A stretch of 64,000 bases of DNA from Lumbricus rubellus. Its lineage: Eukaryota; Annelida; Clitellata; Crassiclitellata; Lumbricidae. Positions 11,063-23,000 of this stretch are shown in pieces. The notes under the pieces are model-generated. The model saw nothing but the letters and a program-made list of their open reading frames with translations, was not told the DNA's origin and did no database searches. Numbering within the stretch: position 1 is the stretch's first letter; the number at the start of each line of letters is the position of its first letter. The stretch lies in assembly GCA_945859605.1 (NCBI GenBank), contig OX243814.1:42144231-42208230 (forward strand), read 5' to 3'. The position numbers and the translations under genes are program-made.

Positions 11063-14000
11063 TTACTGTTGGTTCTCGTAGATAATTGGCTGTTGGTGGT
11101 GACGGTGTGTCACGGTAAGGTCGGTGTATGCAGTCTCCTCTTGCGAATTGGTGTTAGCATAATTCGGCTTATGTTGTGGCGTTGGAAAGTCATGCAATTC
11201 CGCGTATTCTGCGTTTGAAGTTGAGGCTGGAAGGTCAGCTGTTGAGGAAACGACTGCCGAAGTCACTCCGTCTATAAATTCAAACGAATGACAAAAAGGA
11301 AAGGTTAGAGGCTGTGTTGAATGTTTTGCAACTTGTAGCAACGTTGACTATAATATTGTCAGTCCTAAACCTTCATTTGGAAAAACTTTTTCTGAACATA
11401 ATTTGGGGTTCAAAACGTTCGTTTCATTCCTGGGAGACCGTCACTAAAAACGTATTATTGTCTGTGTTTATTTATAACAAAAATTCGAGCGATAAGACTT
11501 ATTTCACGTAGGCTATGCAGATAGACCTAAGTCTGTAAGCTTATAGCTGACGCTATAGCAATAAAATGCGTCCTTTCAAAATAGAGGCCTACTTAGATTG
11601 TCATTACCAGGTATTTATTTTCAAATAGGCCTACAAAATTAATTATGAACGATCATATATCGGCGATGCAGTCGCTGCACATAAATAATGAAAATAAAAT
11701 GTAAAGAATCAAAGATACTATTATAATTAAAAATACACTGTTTAAAATGCATTCTTCGTAAAATAGGCTACTCTGTTTATAGAAGAGTTTTTCATACCTT
11801 TCATCCGTTGTTTAACTATCAAGACTATACAAGCTGCAACCGATGTGGCATTTGTAATTCCCATGATGACGACGACGATTGTCCAAGCTGTAGTCCTACA
11901 CGATACGCAAGTGCTGTTGTGAACGACGTCTTCTGCATACACGACATGTGCAATGGTTTCTGTAAACACATCGGCTATACAGGATTATAGACTAGAGGAT
12001 GCACACTGTCTGCAATGAAAACTTCCAATTTGCATTGAAAGACCAATTTAAAATTATATACATTGCAGGCATATAGGTCACCATCTTATTAACATTCTAG
12101 CAAAATATCATATTAGGCCCTTCGTTCACAGCTGCAATCAAGCTGCCATTAACCCTCGGGCTACCAAGGGGTGGTGGTATCCACCCCCAGGTTTGATCGA
12201 TTTAAAACTTGTTCCGTATGGAATAAAAATTTGACCTTTGAGGTTGCTGCAGGGGGTTCATTGGCACACATTTTGAGGCAAAATGTGAGACGATACCTCA
12301 CACCGTTCAAAAGTTATACCCATTATACCCGAGGTACCAGGGGGTGGATACCACCCCCTTAGATTTTTGCCTATATCTTTTTATTAACTTAATATTAAGA
12401 GAAACAAATTATACCATTCTATAGAGGGAATGTGGGGCTACATTTATTTTGATGGTTACTGAGTTGTCTTTTGACAACCGGAAGTGCTCAAAATAAATTA
12501 AAATATATATAAAGGTGTTTTATTTTTGTAAAAATTACATGTTTTTTCTATTATAACATATTCATTATTTATTTTGTAAGAGAATTAAATTATGTAATTC
12601 TATAGAGGGCATTTAGGGCTATTTTATGATACCAATTGATTTGTCTTATGATGACCGGAAGTGCTCAAAATAAATTAAAATGTGTGAAAATGTTGATTTT
12701 TTACGACGCACACCGACAATGGCATAATTTCGTTGTTTCATGTTGGTTGTCGATAGATATTCATGTTTTTTTCTTTTGATTGTACCTAGAAAGACTTAAT
12801 TATAACTAGTTTATATAGTTGAAACTGTTACTTTATTATTATATAAACTATTCTTGTATACATAAATCATGTTCCACACAAAGAGAATCCAGCATTTTAC
12901 TTATGCGTAAGTACAGGTTTTGTGGAATCTACTGGTGCCTATGGAAAAAATTCATAATTTCAAGATGCATTCATATAGGCTATTTTAAATCTAAATATAT
13001 CATGTTGTGCAGAAATGAATGCTGAATCCATTGGTGTATTACAAGTTAGGATATCTCAAACCAAACCCAAAATCCAGGGGTTGGTAACCACCCCCCCCTG
13101 GTAGTCAGTGTTACAAAAAAGCTTGGTAGCCTGAGGGTTAAGATATTATTTACTTCCTCAACAAAGAGTCAACATAGTTCATTTAATTAATTATGGGTGC
13201 TTGGTGGAGTATTGGTTGATGTGTGGAATCGTCAACCGATAGATCGGAGTTCAAGTCCCATCCACTTAAGAAATTTGGGTCTAGATATCTGCTACGTGTG
13301 CGCCCGTAGTCGACTTGACTACAATGAGTACCCCGACTGTACACTGTCAAATTCAAAGATAAGATGACGAGAAAGGGAACTCACCCCAGCCCTCAAAGGC
13401 TGGGGTTAAACGAATTAAGTCGCAGAGCATTTTATAAGTGCTTGATATTTTTGCTCTTTTTATTTAAAGACGGAAGCAGCAGCCTCACCAAGTATGAGTG
13501 CTAGCAGTAGGCTTCTGTTTCTAGGCCTACCCGTAACGTTTCTTGCAAATGTTTCCGTCCTTTCACCAAAATTATTCGTGGCTTTGCAATCTGCAGTCAA
13601 TTGAAAATTGTTGAGCATACAGGCATTCAACACAAACTCGGAACTATTCAAAGTGATATTCGAATATTCTGCAAAAATTGTCCATTCATATCTTGGAATT
13701 GGATTTCCATCAGCAAAGCATTTGAGACGATCCCCTAACGTAATGATATCATTGTCGCCTGACATATTGTTAACTTGTATCGTCAAGTTTTGTGGTCCAT
13801 CTGCAACATTTCAGTTTTTAGTAGGCCTAATATAATTACGGAATAGAATATGAATTATCAGAACAAAAGAGAAAGAAAATAGCCAATATAATATTATTAC
13901 TATTAATATTAATATTTATAGTAATAATAATGATAATTGAAGGTGGGAATAGGTCTAAAGAAAAATCCACGTCATTTATAAGCAAGGCCTAATTATTATT

Positions 14001-17000
14001 ATTTAACCTAGCCTTTCAAACTACATGTCAAATATAATATATTATATATTAATATTGTTATTATTATTATCATTGATATTATAATTATTTTTACCATTAA
14101 GACGTAAAACGCATGCTATTGATGCATTTGTCCTGCTTTATTACTTGTGACATGAAATTAGTTTGTTAATGAAAGATCAAGGCCTAGACGATCTGTAAGA
14201 TGATAAAATCGCATAGGGTTTGAAGAAATATTTCTCATTTGAATCAAACTTACATGACACGCTAATTGAAGGTGATGTCCAGGTGTATTTGTAGTCGGGG
14301 TCATTCATAGCTTTGATCGAATATTTATCAGAAGAATTGTTGTAAACGTTTGTTGTGAAGGATATATCGCACGAGAACCTAACTCCATTGTCCATTGAAT
14401 TAACTTGAACCAAAGCAGAGGACGTGACTGTCATCTGATTTGTTCCATGTGGTTTGATTATATACATGTATGTTTTTGCTTCGTCGATTAATTGTCCTTC
14501 TCTTTTCCAATTCATCACAGGAACCAAATCACCATCAAAACGGATGTTGCACTGCATCCGAACATAGTCGTTCTCAACCAGTATGGTTTTGCCAGCGTTT
14601 GTGTTCCGGAAGCAGTTTGGATCAGATACTAATCAAGCATAACCGTCAAAGTTTAAAGATTTTTTGCCATTTGGTTTGGATGAAGTTATCGTATTCTCAA
14701 TTAACGTACATGTAGGCATGTAGATGCTTGTTTAAATGTTCAATCCACGCCAGCAGTATTTTAAATGTGATTGCACCAATAGTCTAGTATTAAAAATTAC
14801 CTGCGTGCCATAGGCCAACCTCGGTCGCTGACCGGTTCTTCCTGCCACGCATAGGCCTATAATTGCAGCCACCAGCATTGTATGTATATTTCATATCAAG
14901 TTGGAGATGGGTCAATTATTACTACACACTACGATGCCCACGGAAAGTTCCAGTTTATCACGCTTATGCAGGTTATTTGAAGTTCAATGGTTCTTATTAT
15001 TCTGCGAACACTTAGTGACATCAGACTGGTGCAATAAGGCCTATCACTAGGCTAACTATGATTAACTTTAGTTCCGTACCCAGTAGTAGGCTACTAAAGT
15101 GTCGTGTTCTCAACTCAACAGCCAATTTCTTTAAACTTAGGTTGCATATGACAATTTATAGTCAGGTCCAATGGGAGCTATGATCCGAGCAATACTAAGA
15201 GATTTTTACAAACATTATAAAGGCAAGTACGTGCGTCACGCACTGGATGACTTTGGCTTGTAGGCCTATAGCCTAATCATAATTATAGCCTCGTACGTTT
15301 ACATCGTTCTGCTACTGGACTGGCCATGGTAAACAGCTGAACATGTAAGTACAGCGCCGTTGTAATGTTATAGAAATGCGCTACACAAAGTTTCAGACAC
15401 AAGCATCGCACGGTTACATTTCCACAAACATTCTATTGGTTTCGCAAAGCAATGTAGTAAAAATGGCGCTATTGTTTGGAGCCCTGTCAAAAGTGATGGC
15501 TTAATTGAAGAAAAACTTTAGGCAAGCTGCATGGATTCGAGAGGAGGACTATGGGCAAGAAATCATTGCGCAGAATGGTCATAAGAATAATAATAATCCG
15601 GATAGACTATTGTGAATTGGACTGTCACAAAGCGCCACAAACGTTAAAAGGCGAATGGCCTACATGTACGATTTTAATTGTGTTGCATGTGATACAAAAG
15701 AGATAGGCCCTAAATTGCAGCTTTGAAGAGATTTGGAGTGAATATCTGGCCGTTGCTTTGTTCTAACCGAATAAGCATGCAGATAGCCTAGGTTATGTTG
15801 TATGCTATGCATACAACATAACCTAGGCTATGCATACAACATACGTTTACTGGATGCGCAACATTGCGCATTAAATTCCTTAGAATAATCATCTAAACTT
15901 GTATTGTTTTGGCTCGACTATCAAACAAGCGGCATCTATTGTCTTTTATAAGCTGACTTTTTACAGCATGTATTGTAATGAATTTTAGCCACGAAAGAAG
16001 AGTTTCTCAAGCACTTACAAAGAATTGCCAACTGTGCTTCGTATCTTTTTGTTCCATGTGATCCACTGCCAGCCATCGAATTCTTCGTTTCGATGCAAAT
16101 GTAGGAACCAGCATCGGATCTAGACACGCTAGATATGTGAAGATCGTATTGTCCATCGATGGATGTGTTTAGCATTATTCGAGCGTTAATGTTAGATGTG
16201 GTTTGATTGAAGATCAAAAATATTTCTTCTTCTCCTGCGTATCTATACTTCCATTGCAAATTATGGCGTCCATCCGATCCACACTTCAATGTTACGTTTC
16301 TTCCTCTAACAACGACTTGATTTTGTGGAGCATATTCGGTTGCTCCTAAATGAATTAAATACACGTGCACGTAGGCCTAGTTCCATTAGACATATAGACA
16401 ACCGCATATTATTTTCGCGCATTAAATTTCTTACAGATATTGCGATGATGAGTTCTAAACAAACATAGGTGGATAATAATCATGTCCATCATGATGGTGG
16501 TGTATCTGTCTTATTCTGCCTTTTCTTCGTCTATCAAAATATTTGATCGTAGCCTTAATCTTGCTTCTTCAGACTTCATCTGCGACTCAGTCTGGGTTTT
16601 GATTTCAGCAAGACTTAGTGTTTTCGCTCCAGGGCTTTTTAAAAGGAATTTTTAGAACTGCACAACTTCCTCAGCCTTCACAACTGCACAAATCCATTTA
16701 GAACTGCACATTTTTGTCGAAATTTCTGAAGATACCCAGGATTTGATTTTGGGCGTGTTTCTTCGGCGGAGAATTTCTGACGACTTTTTTTAGTTGTAAA
16801 AATTTCTGAAAACACCCTTTTTAGTCGTAAAAATGTCTGAAGACACCGTTTTTTAGTTGTCAAAATTTCTAAATACATCTTTTTTAGTTGTCAAAATTTC
16901 TAAAGACACCTTTTTTATTCGCCGCAATTTTTAAAGACACCTTTTTAGTTGTCAAAATTTCTGAAAACATCTTTTTTAGTTGTAAAAATTTCTGTAGACA

Positions 17001-20000
17001 CCTTTTTTTGTCGTTAGAAATTCTCAATACACCTTTTATCAGTTGTCAAAATTTCTGAAAACATCTTTTTTCTAGTTGTCAAAATTTCTGAAGACACCTT
17101 TTTAGTTCTCAAAATTTCTGAAGAATTTTTTGGTTTGTCAAAATTTCTAAAGACACCTTTGTTTAGTTGTCAAAATTTTTGAGGACACCTTTATAGTTGT
17201 CCAAATTTCTTAAAACATCTTTTTCTAGTTGTCAAAATTTCAGAAGACACCTTTTTAGTTCTCAAAATTTTTCAAGACTTTTTTGGTGTGTCAAAATTTG
17301 TAAACACACATTTTTTGGTGTGTCAAAATTTCTAAGCACACCTTTTTTGTTGTCAAATTTTTTGAAGACACCTATTTTAGTTGTCAAAATTTTTGAAGAC
17401 ACCTTATTTTAATCGTCAAAATTTCTCAAGACGCCTGTTGTTAGTTGTCAAAATTTCTAAAGACACCATTTTAGTCGCAATTTTTAGACACCTTTTTTTA
17501 GTCGCCGAAATTTTTGAAGACATCTTTTTAGTTGTCAGAATTTCTGAAGACACCTTTTTTAGTCTTCCGCGCCCCTAGTGTAGTTTCTACAACGTACAAT
17601 CCATAATTAACACCGTATAGGGTTACAGTAGTGAATAGTTACACTTATCACTTGAGACCGACGTTGACGAAAAACTAAAAAAGGACAGTAAACACTGTTT
17701 CAATTTCTTTATCGGTGGTACGCTTACTCCGCTAGACATAATCATTGATAAGTCTTTATCAAATATTATTTGTCATAGTATTATTGTTAGAAAAACGACA
17801 GTAGGCCATTAGTTATTGGACGATCCCTCTATGTTGGTCATGTGACCTGTTAAGCGTCCTCACGCCATGTTGTGGACATCTTTGTTTGTTTGATCGGTTT
17901 GCTGGAAATTATATTCTGCTATCAGGTTATGGGCCCAGCTACCGGCCAGTTACCAAGTAATGCTTAAAAGTTTAGAAATAAGACAGTGACTCGGAACTGC
18001 GACTTTGTAGGTTTAAAAATAATCGGAACTTTTCGATAGTAAACCTATGTTCGAGCGTTGGTAAAAATCGCTAACAAGTCGCGTGAGTCAGCTAGTCAAA
18101 GAAGAAGAATAAAATGGCGGAATCAAACGAAACAAAGTTTACGATAACGAAGTTAAACAACAGCAATTACCAAGTCTGGAAATTCAAGGTAAAAATGTTA
18201 TTAATTAAAGACGATTTATGGACAGTTGTGAATGACGACACACCTGACCCAGTTCCAGACGGTTGGCAGAGAAAGAACGAGAAGGCGCAATGCACGATAT
18301 CATTATCAGTTGAAGATAATCAGTTAATACACATTTGCAATTGTAACAGTGCAAGAGGAATGTGGCGGGAGCTACAAAAGGTGCATGAAAGATCTAATCT
18401 GAGCAGTAAGATGTATCTGCGTAAAAAGCTATACAAGATAAAGCTACAGATTAATCAGAACATGCAGGAATACATAAGTGCAGCCTTGCAACTCGTTGAG
18501 CAATTGCGTGGTGTTGGTGAAGAAGTTACTGATCAACAGGTGGCGACTCTATTGCTCTGTGGTCTACCAGATGAGTACGAAACATTGATAACAGCTTTAG
18601 AAGCCAGAGAGGAAGATGAGCTTACTCTAGAATATGTTAAGAACAAGCTTGTTGATGCATACAAGCGCAAGAAAGATTCAGAAAATGATTCAACAGAAGC
18701 AAAAGATGAATCAGCAATGTACTCAAGCAATACGAGACCCAGCAATCGCACTAACTATCGTCATGGTAATCAGCATAAAGACAGAGAAACAAGAAGTTGT
18801 TTTGTGTGCAAAAAGCAAGGTCATTTAAAAGTGGATTGTAGAGTATGGAAGGCAAGAATGGAGCAAGAAAATAAACAGCCAAAATTAAAACACAAAGCGA
18901 AAAATGTCGCAACAGAAAGATTGAGTGATCCAGGCAACGGTGACACTAATCATAGCAGTTATACAATTGGCATTGGTCAGAGAACAAGTGACTGGTTTAT
19001 AGACTCCGGAGCCACAACCCATATGACAAACAATCTGAATTTCTTTACAGAACTGGACCAAACGAAGTCTGACAAAATTTACATTGCTAATGGAACATGT
19101 CTAATTGCAGATGGAATTGGAAATGGTTTTCTGGAATGCATTTTAGACAATGGTACAGTGAATAGAATTAAAGTCACAAATGTTTTATATTCACAAGGAT
19201 TAACAGGAAGTTTGTTATCTGTAAAGCAACTGGCAAGCAAAGGAAAGGAAATTCAATTTTCAGGTAACCAGTGTTCGATAAAATACAATGGAAAGTTGTT
19301 GGCTGTCGGGAAATCTGAAAACAATTTATACAAGTTGTCATGTAAGAATATTCCTGAAGTTGCAAACATGGCCAAGTTCGAAACTAAGCATGAAAATTGT
19401 ATTCATGTGTGGCACAGACGTTTAGGGCATAGAGATCCAAACGCTGTTAAAGATATTAACAAGCAGGGAATTGCCACAGGAATTCAAATCCAAGAATGTA
19501 ATGTAAAGGTGAAATGTGAACATTGCATTAAAGGAAAAGCCACACAGAAACCATATCCTGAAGCCAGTACACATCGCACAAAACATCCGTTGGACTTGAT
19601 CCACAGTGATGTTTGTGGTCCAATGAAAACAATGTCATCAGGAGGAAGCAAATATCTTGTGACATTTATCGATGATTTTTCACGATATACAAAATGTTAT
19701 CTTATTCAAAGGAAGGATGAAGTATTCGGGAGATTTCAAGAATTCATTGCAGAAGTCAGTAATAAGTTTCAAAGAAAACCGAAAATCCTAAGATCGGACA
19801 ACGGTGGTGAATACACTGGAAATAAGCTGAGAAACTATCTGAAGCAGGAAGGAATTCAACTTCAGACGAGTGTACCATACTCACCATCTCAAAACGGAGT
19901 AGCTGAAAGAAAGAATCGATCAATAATCGAAATGGCAAAATGTATGCTACTCGATGCAGCACTACCGCTGAAGTACTGGGGAGAAGCAGTTATGACAGCG

Positions 20001-23000
20001 GTGTACTTGCAAAACAGACTGCCAACGAAGGCTACAGATAAAACACCTTTTGAATTGTGGAATGAAGAAAAGCCAGATCTTTCACATATCAGAATATTTG
20101 GATGCAAGGCATTTGCATACATTCCAAAAGAGAAAAGAACTAAATTCGATGATCGAGCAATCGAAGCAATCCTAGTAGGATACAGTGAACAATCAAAAGG
20201 ATACAGGTTGCTGTTGAAAGATTCAAACAGAATCATAATCAGTCGCAGTGTAACATTTGATGAACATGAATCAGATGGAATGACAATTACAGAAGTAATT
20301 ATAAATCCAGAGAACACAGAATTAAAATCAGAGCCAGTTAAAAATGAAAATGAAGTCAAAACTCAGATGCCTACAGAAAATGTTAATCAAGTCAATGAAG
20401 ATGACAAAAATGAAACAGCTGACGCTGAAATAACAGATGAAAATGTTGTTCAACCCAGAAGATCTACCAGAAGTAACAAAGGCATACCAGCAGAAAGACT
20501 GTCATTAATGGTTCAAAATGAAATCAGAAAAGAACCTTCATCATGGAATGAGATGAAAATCTTAACAGAAAATGAACAGAAAAACTGGATGAGAGCAGCA
20601 GAAGAAGAGATGAATTCACACAAGGAGAATGAAACTTGGGTATTGTGTGATCTACCAGCAGAAAAGAAGGCAATAGACTGCAAATGGGTGTTTAAGTTGA
20701 AACACGATGCCGAAGGAAATGTAAGACATAAAGCACGTCTTGTAGCTAAAGGTTTCTCTCAGAAATTTGGTGAGGACTATGAAGATACGTTCGCACCAGT
20801 AGCAAGACATACAACTTTAAGAACATTGTTGACAGTTGCTGCATCAAAGAATTTGAAAGTGAATCATTTTGATGTTAAAACAGCTTTTCTGAATGGAGAA
20901 ATCAAAGAAGAACTCTACATGAATCAACCAGAAGGTTTTACAGAAATTGGTCAAGAGCAAAAAGTTTGCAAAATAAAGAAAGCCATTTATGGACTTAAAC
21001 AATCAGCCAGAAGTTGGAATCAGAAAATAGACTCTATTTTGAAATCAGATGGATTCCAGCAGAGTGAAGCTGATCTGTGTCTGTATACAAAGAAGTGCAA
21101 CAACGTGATTGTTTACATATTATTATATGTTGATGATCTGCTGATCTGTGGAAATGCAGAGATGATCAAGAAAACAGCAAACATGTTAAGTCAGCAATTT
21201 GAAATCAAGGATTTAGGTGAAGTCAGTTTATACCTGGGAATTCAAATTGAAAAGGACAAACAAGGCAATTACTTGATTTCTGAAATCAATAAAATTCAGG
21301 AAGTTATTTCTGAGTTTGGTTTAATGAATGCAAATGGATGTGCAACACCAATGCATGTGGACTATTTAAATATAACAGGAGAAGAAAATTTGCTCAGCTC
21401 AAATGAACAATATCGACAAGCAGTGGGGGCTTTGTTGTACATAGCTACTACAACAAGACCAGATATGGCAGCCGCAGTTTCCATTTTATGTCGGAAAGTC
21501 AATTCACCACGTCAGTGTGATTGGACTGCAGTAAAGAGAGTTATCAGATATCTCAAAGAAACAATTAACTGGAAGTTAAAGCTTGAAGCTGTAGGAGATC
21601 TGAAACTGATTGGGTATGTTGATGCAGACTGGGCTGGCGACAGATCGGATCGCAAGTCAACCAGTGGATACCTGTTTAAGCTCGGAGAAGGAGTAATTTC
21701 ATGGATATCGAAGAAGCAAATATCCGTAGCTCTGTCATCTACAGAAGCAGAATATATTGCTGCTTCTTTGGCAAGTCAAGAGTTGGTTTGGTTGAGACAG
21801 TTGTTATATGATCTACATATACCGTGCATTGAATCAACGACGCTGTATGAGGACAATCAAGGATGCATCAAGATTGCAAGCAACGAGAAAATCAGTGCAA
21901 GAACCAAGCACATAGATGTTCGACATCATCATCTTCGAGACTTACAGTTTCGTGGGATAATTAACTTGGAGTATTGCCCTAGTGACCAAATGCTTGCAGA
22001 CATTATGACCAAACCACTAACAAGGGACAAGCTGTGTAACTTAAGAGATAGGATTGGCTTGTGCCTTGATAATTAGTAACTAATGTTAGATGGGGGTACT
22101 GTCGAGTGGGGGTGTTAGAAAAACGACAGTAGGCCATTAGTTATTGGACGATCCCTCTATGTTGGTCATGTGACCTGTTAAGCGTCCTCTCGCCATGTTG
22201 TGGACATCTTTGTTTGTTTGATCGGTTTGCTGGAAATTATATTCTGCTATCAATTATTATGTCATCTGGAACTTTATATTAGTTTTAAAAGTTTATAGCT
22301 GCACACTTCAATCACAAAATTGCAATAGGCTTACAATAAGCTTCTTTAAATATCTTTTTAAAATAGCGTACGATTCCAAATCGGAAGACATGGAACTTTA
22401 AAAAATATTTTTTAACTGCACAAAATTGCTTTTACAGCTGCACAAAATCGATTTAGAACTGCACATTTTGTGTAGAACTGCACGTTAAAAAAAGCCCTGT
22501 TTCGCTCTAGCTTCTAGACAGATGTTTTATCCATCGGTCGAAACCTCGCCAACGTTTGAACCCTGCAGCTGTTATTCTTCTTCAGTCTTCTGCTGTTGAG
22601 CAGTTTTGTGACATGGACGACCTTGTGATCCCCTCCGACCTCCGCCATCCCGCTCTGTCCTTCGCCTTCCTCGTGGTGGTACCATATACATTTCCGTTAT
22701 CGAGATCACTCAGCATACATGTATTTAATCTTCTTCTGCCTCTCGTAGCCTTCCCCTCCATACATCATTCCAGCAACGTCACCAACATACTCTCTCCTCT
22801 AAGTATGTGGACCAGCCACCGATGCTTTCTCCTGCTTAATAATTGTAGTAGTTCTCTCTGCACTCCTGCCCTTTCCAGGACTGCCTGATTTGTGATTTTG
22901 TCTCTCCAAATTATTTTTAGCATTCGTCTCCACGTCCACATTTCAAAGCCTCTATTCGCTTCCTATCCGTACCCGTCATTTCTGAGAGACAACTCCTTGC

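Larger units (their letters stand above)
17785..22252 (+). mobile_element. Full-length Ty1/copia LTR retrotransposon
   Basis: The element is 4468 bp with 140-bp LTRs, 5-bp target duplications ATTAT on both sides (17780-17784 and 22253-22257), primer-binding site, polypurine tract and an uninterrupted gag-pol frame. One difference between the LTRs points to a recent insertion. It is nested in the hAT-type element 16630-22499, in an intron of IgA and opposite to its transcription. Confidence 0.97.
16630..22499. mobile_element. hAT-type element interrupted by a copia retrotransposon
   Basis: The ends read CAGGGCTTTTTAAAAGG and, at the right, the inverse of CAGGGCTTTTTTTAACG. Both flanks carry the same 8 bp, TTTCGCTC (16622-16629 and 22500-22507). 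Near both ends GAACTGCAC motifs recur. Removing the nested copia leaves about 1.4 kb with no transposase but with a large minisatellite. It sits in intron 1 of IgA. Confidence 0.88.

Noticed and set aside
13195..13270. tRNA gene
   Set aside because: The head has A/B-box-like words but does not fold into a clean cloverleaf. It continues into a body shared with another copy, so it is a SINE.
16700..17572. CRISPR-like array
   Set aside because: The units are imperfect and contiguous, with no unique spacers, and lie in a eukaryotic transposon. They are a minisatellite.
19889..20359. 156-aa minus-strand frame
   Set aside because: Antisense shadow of the copia pol gene.
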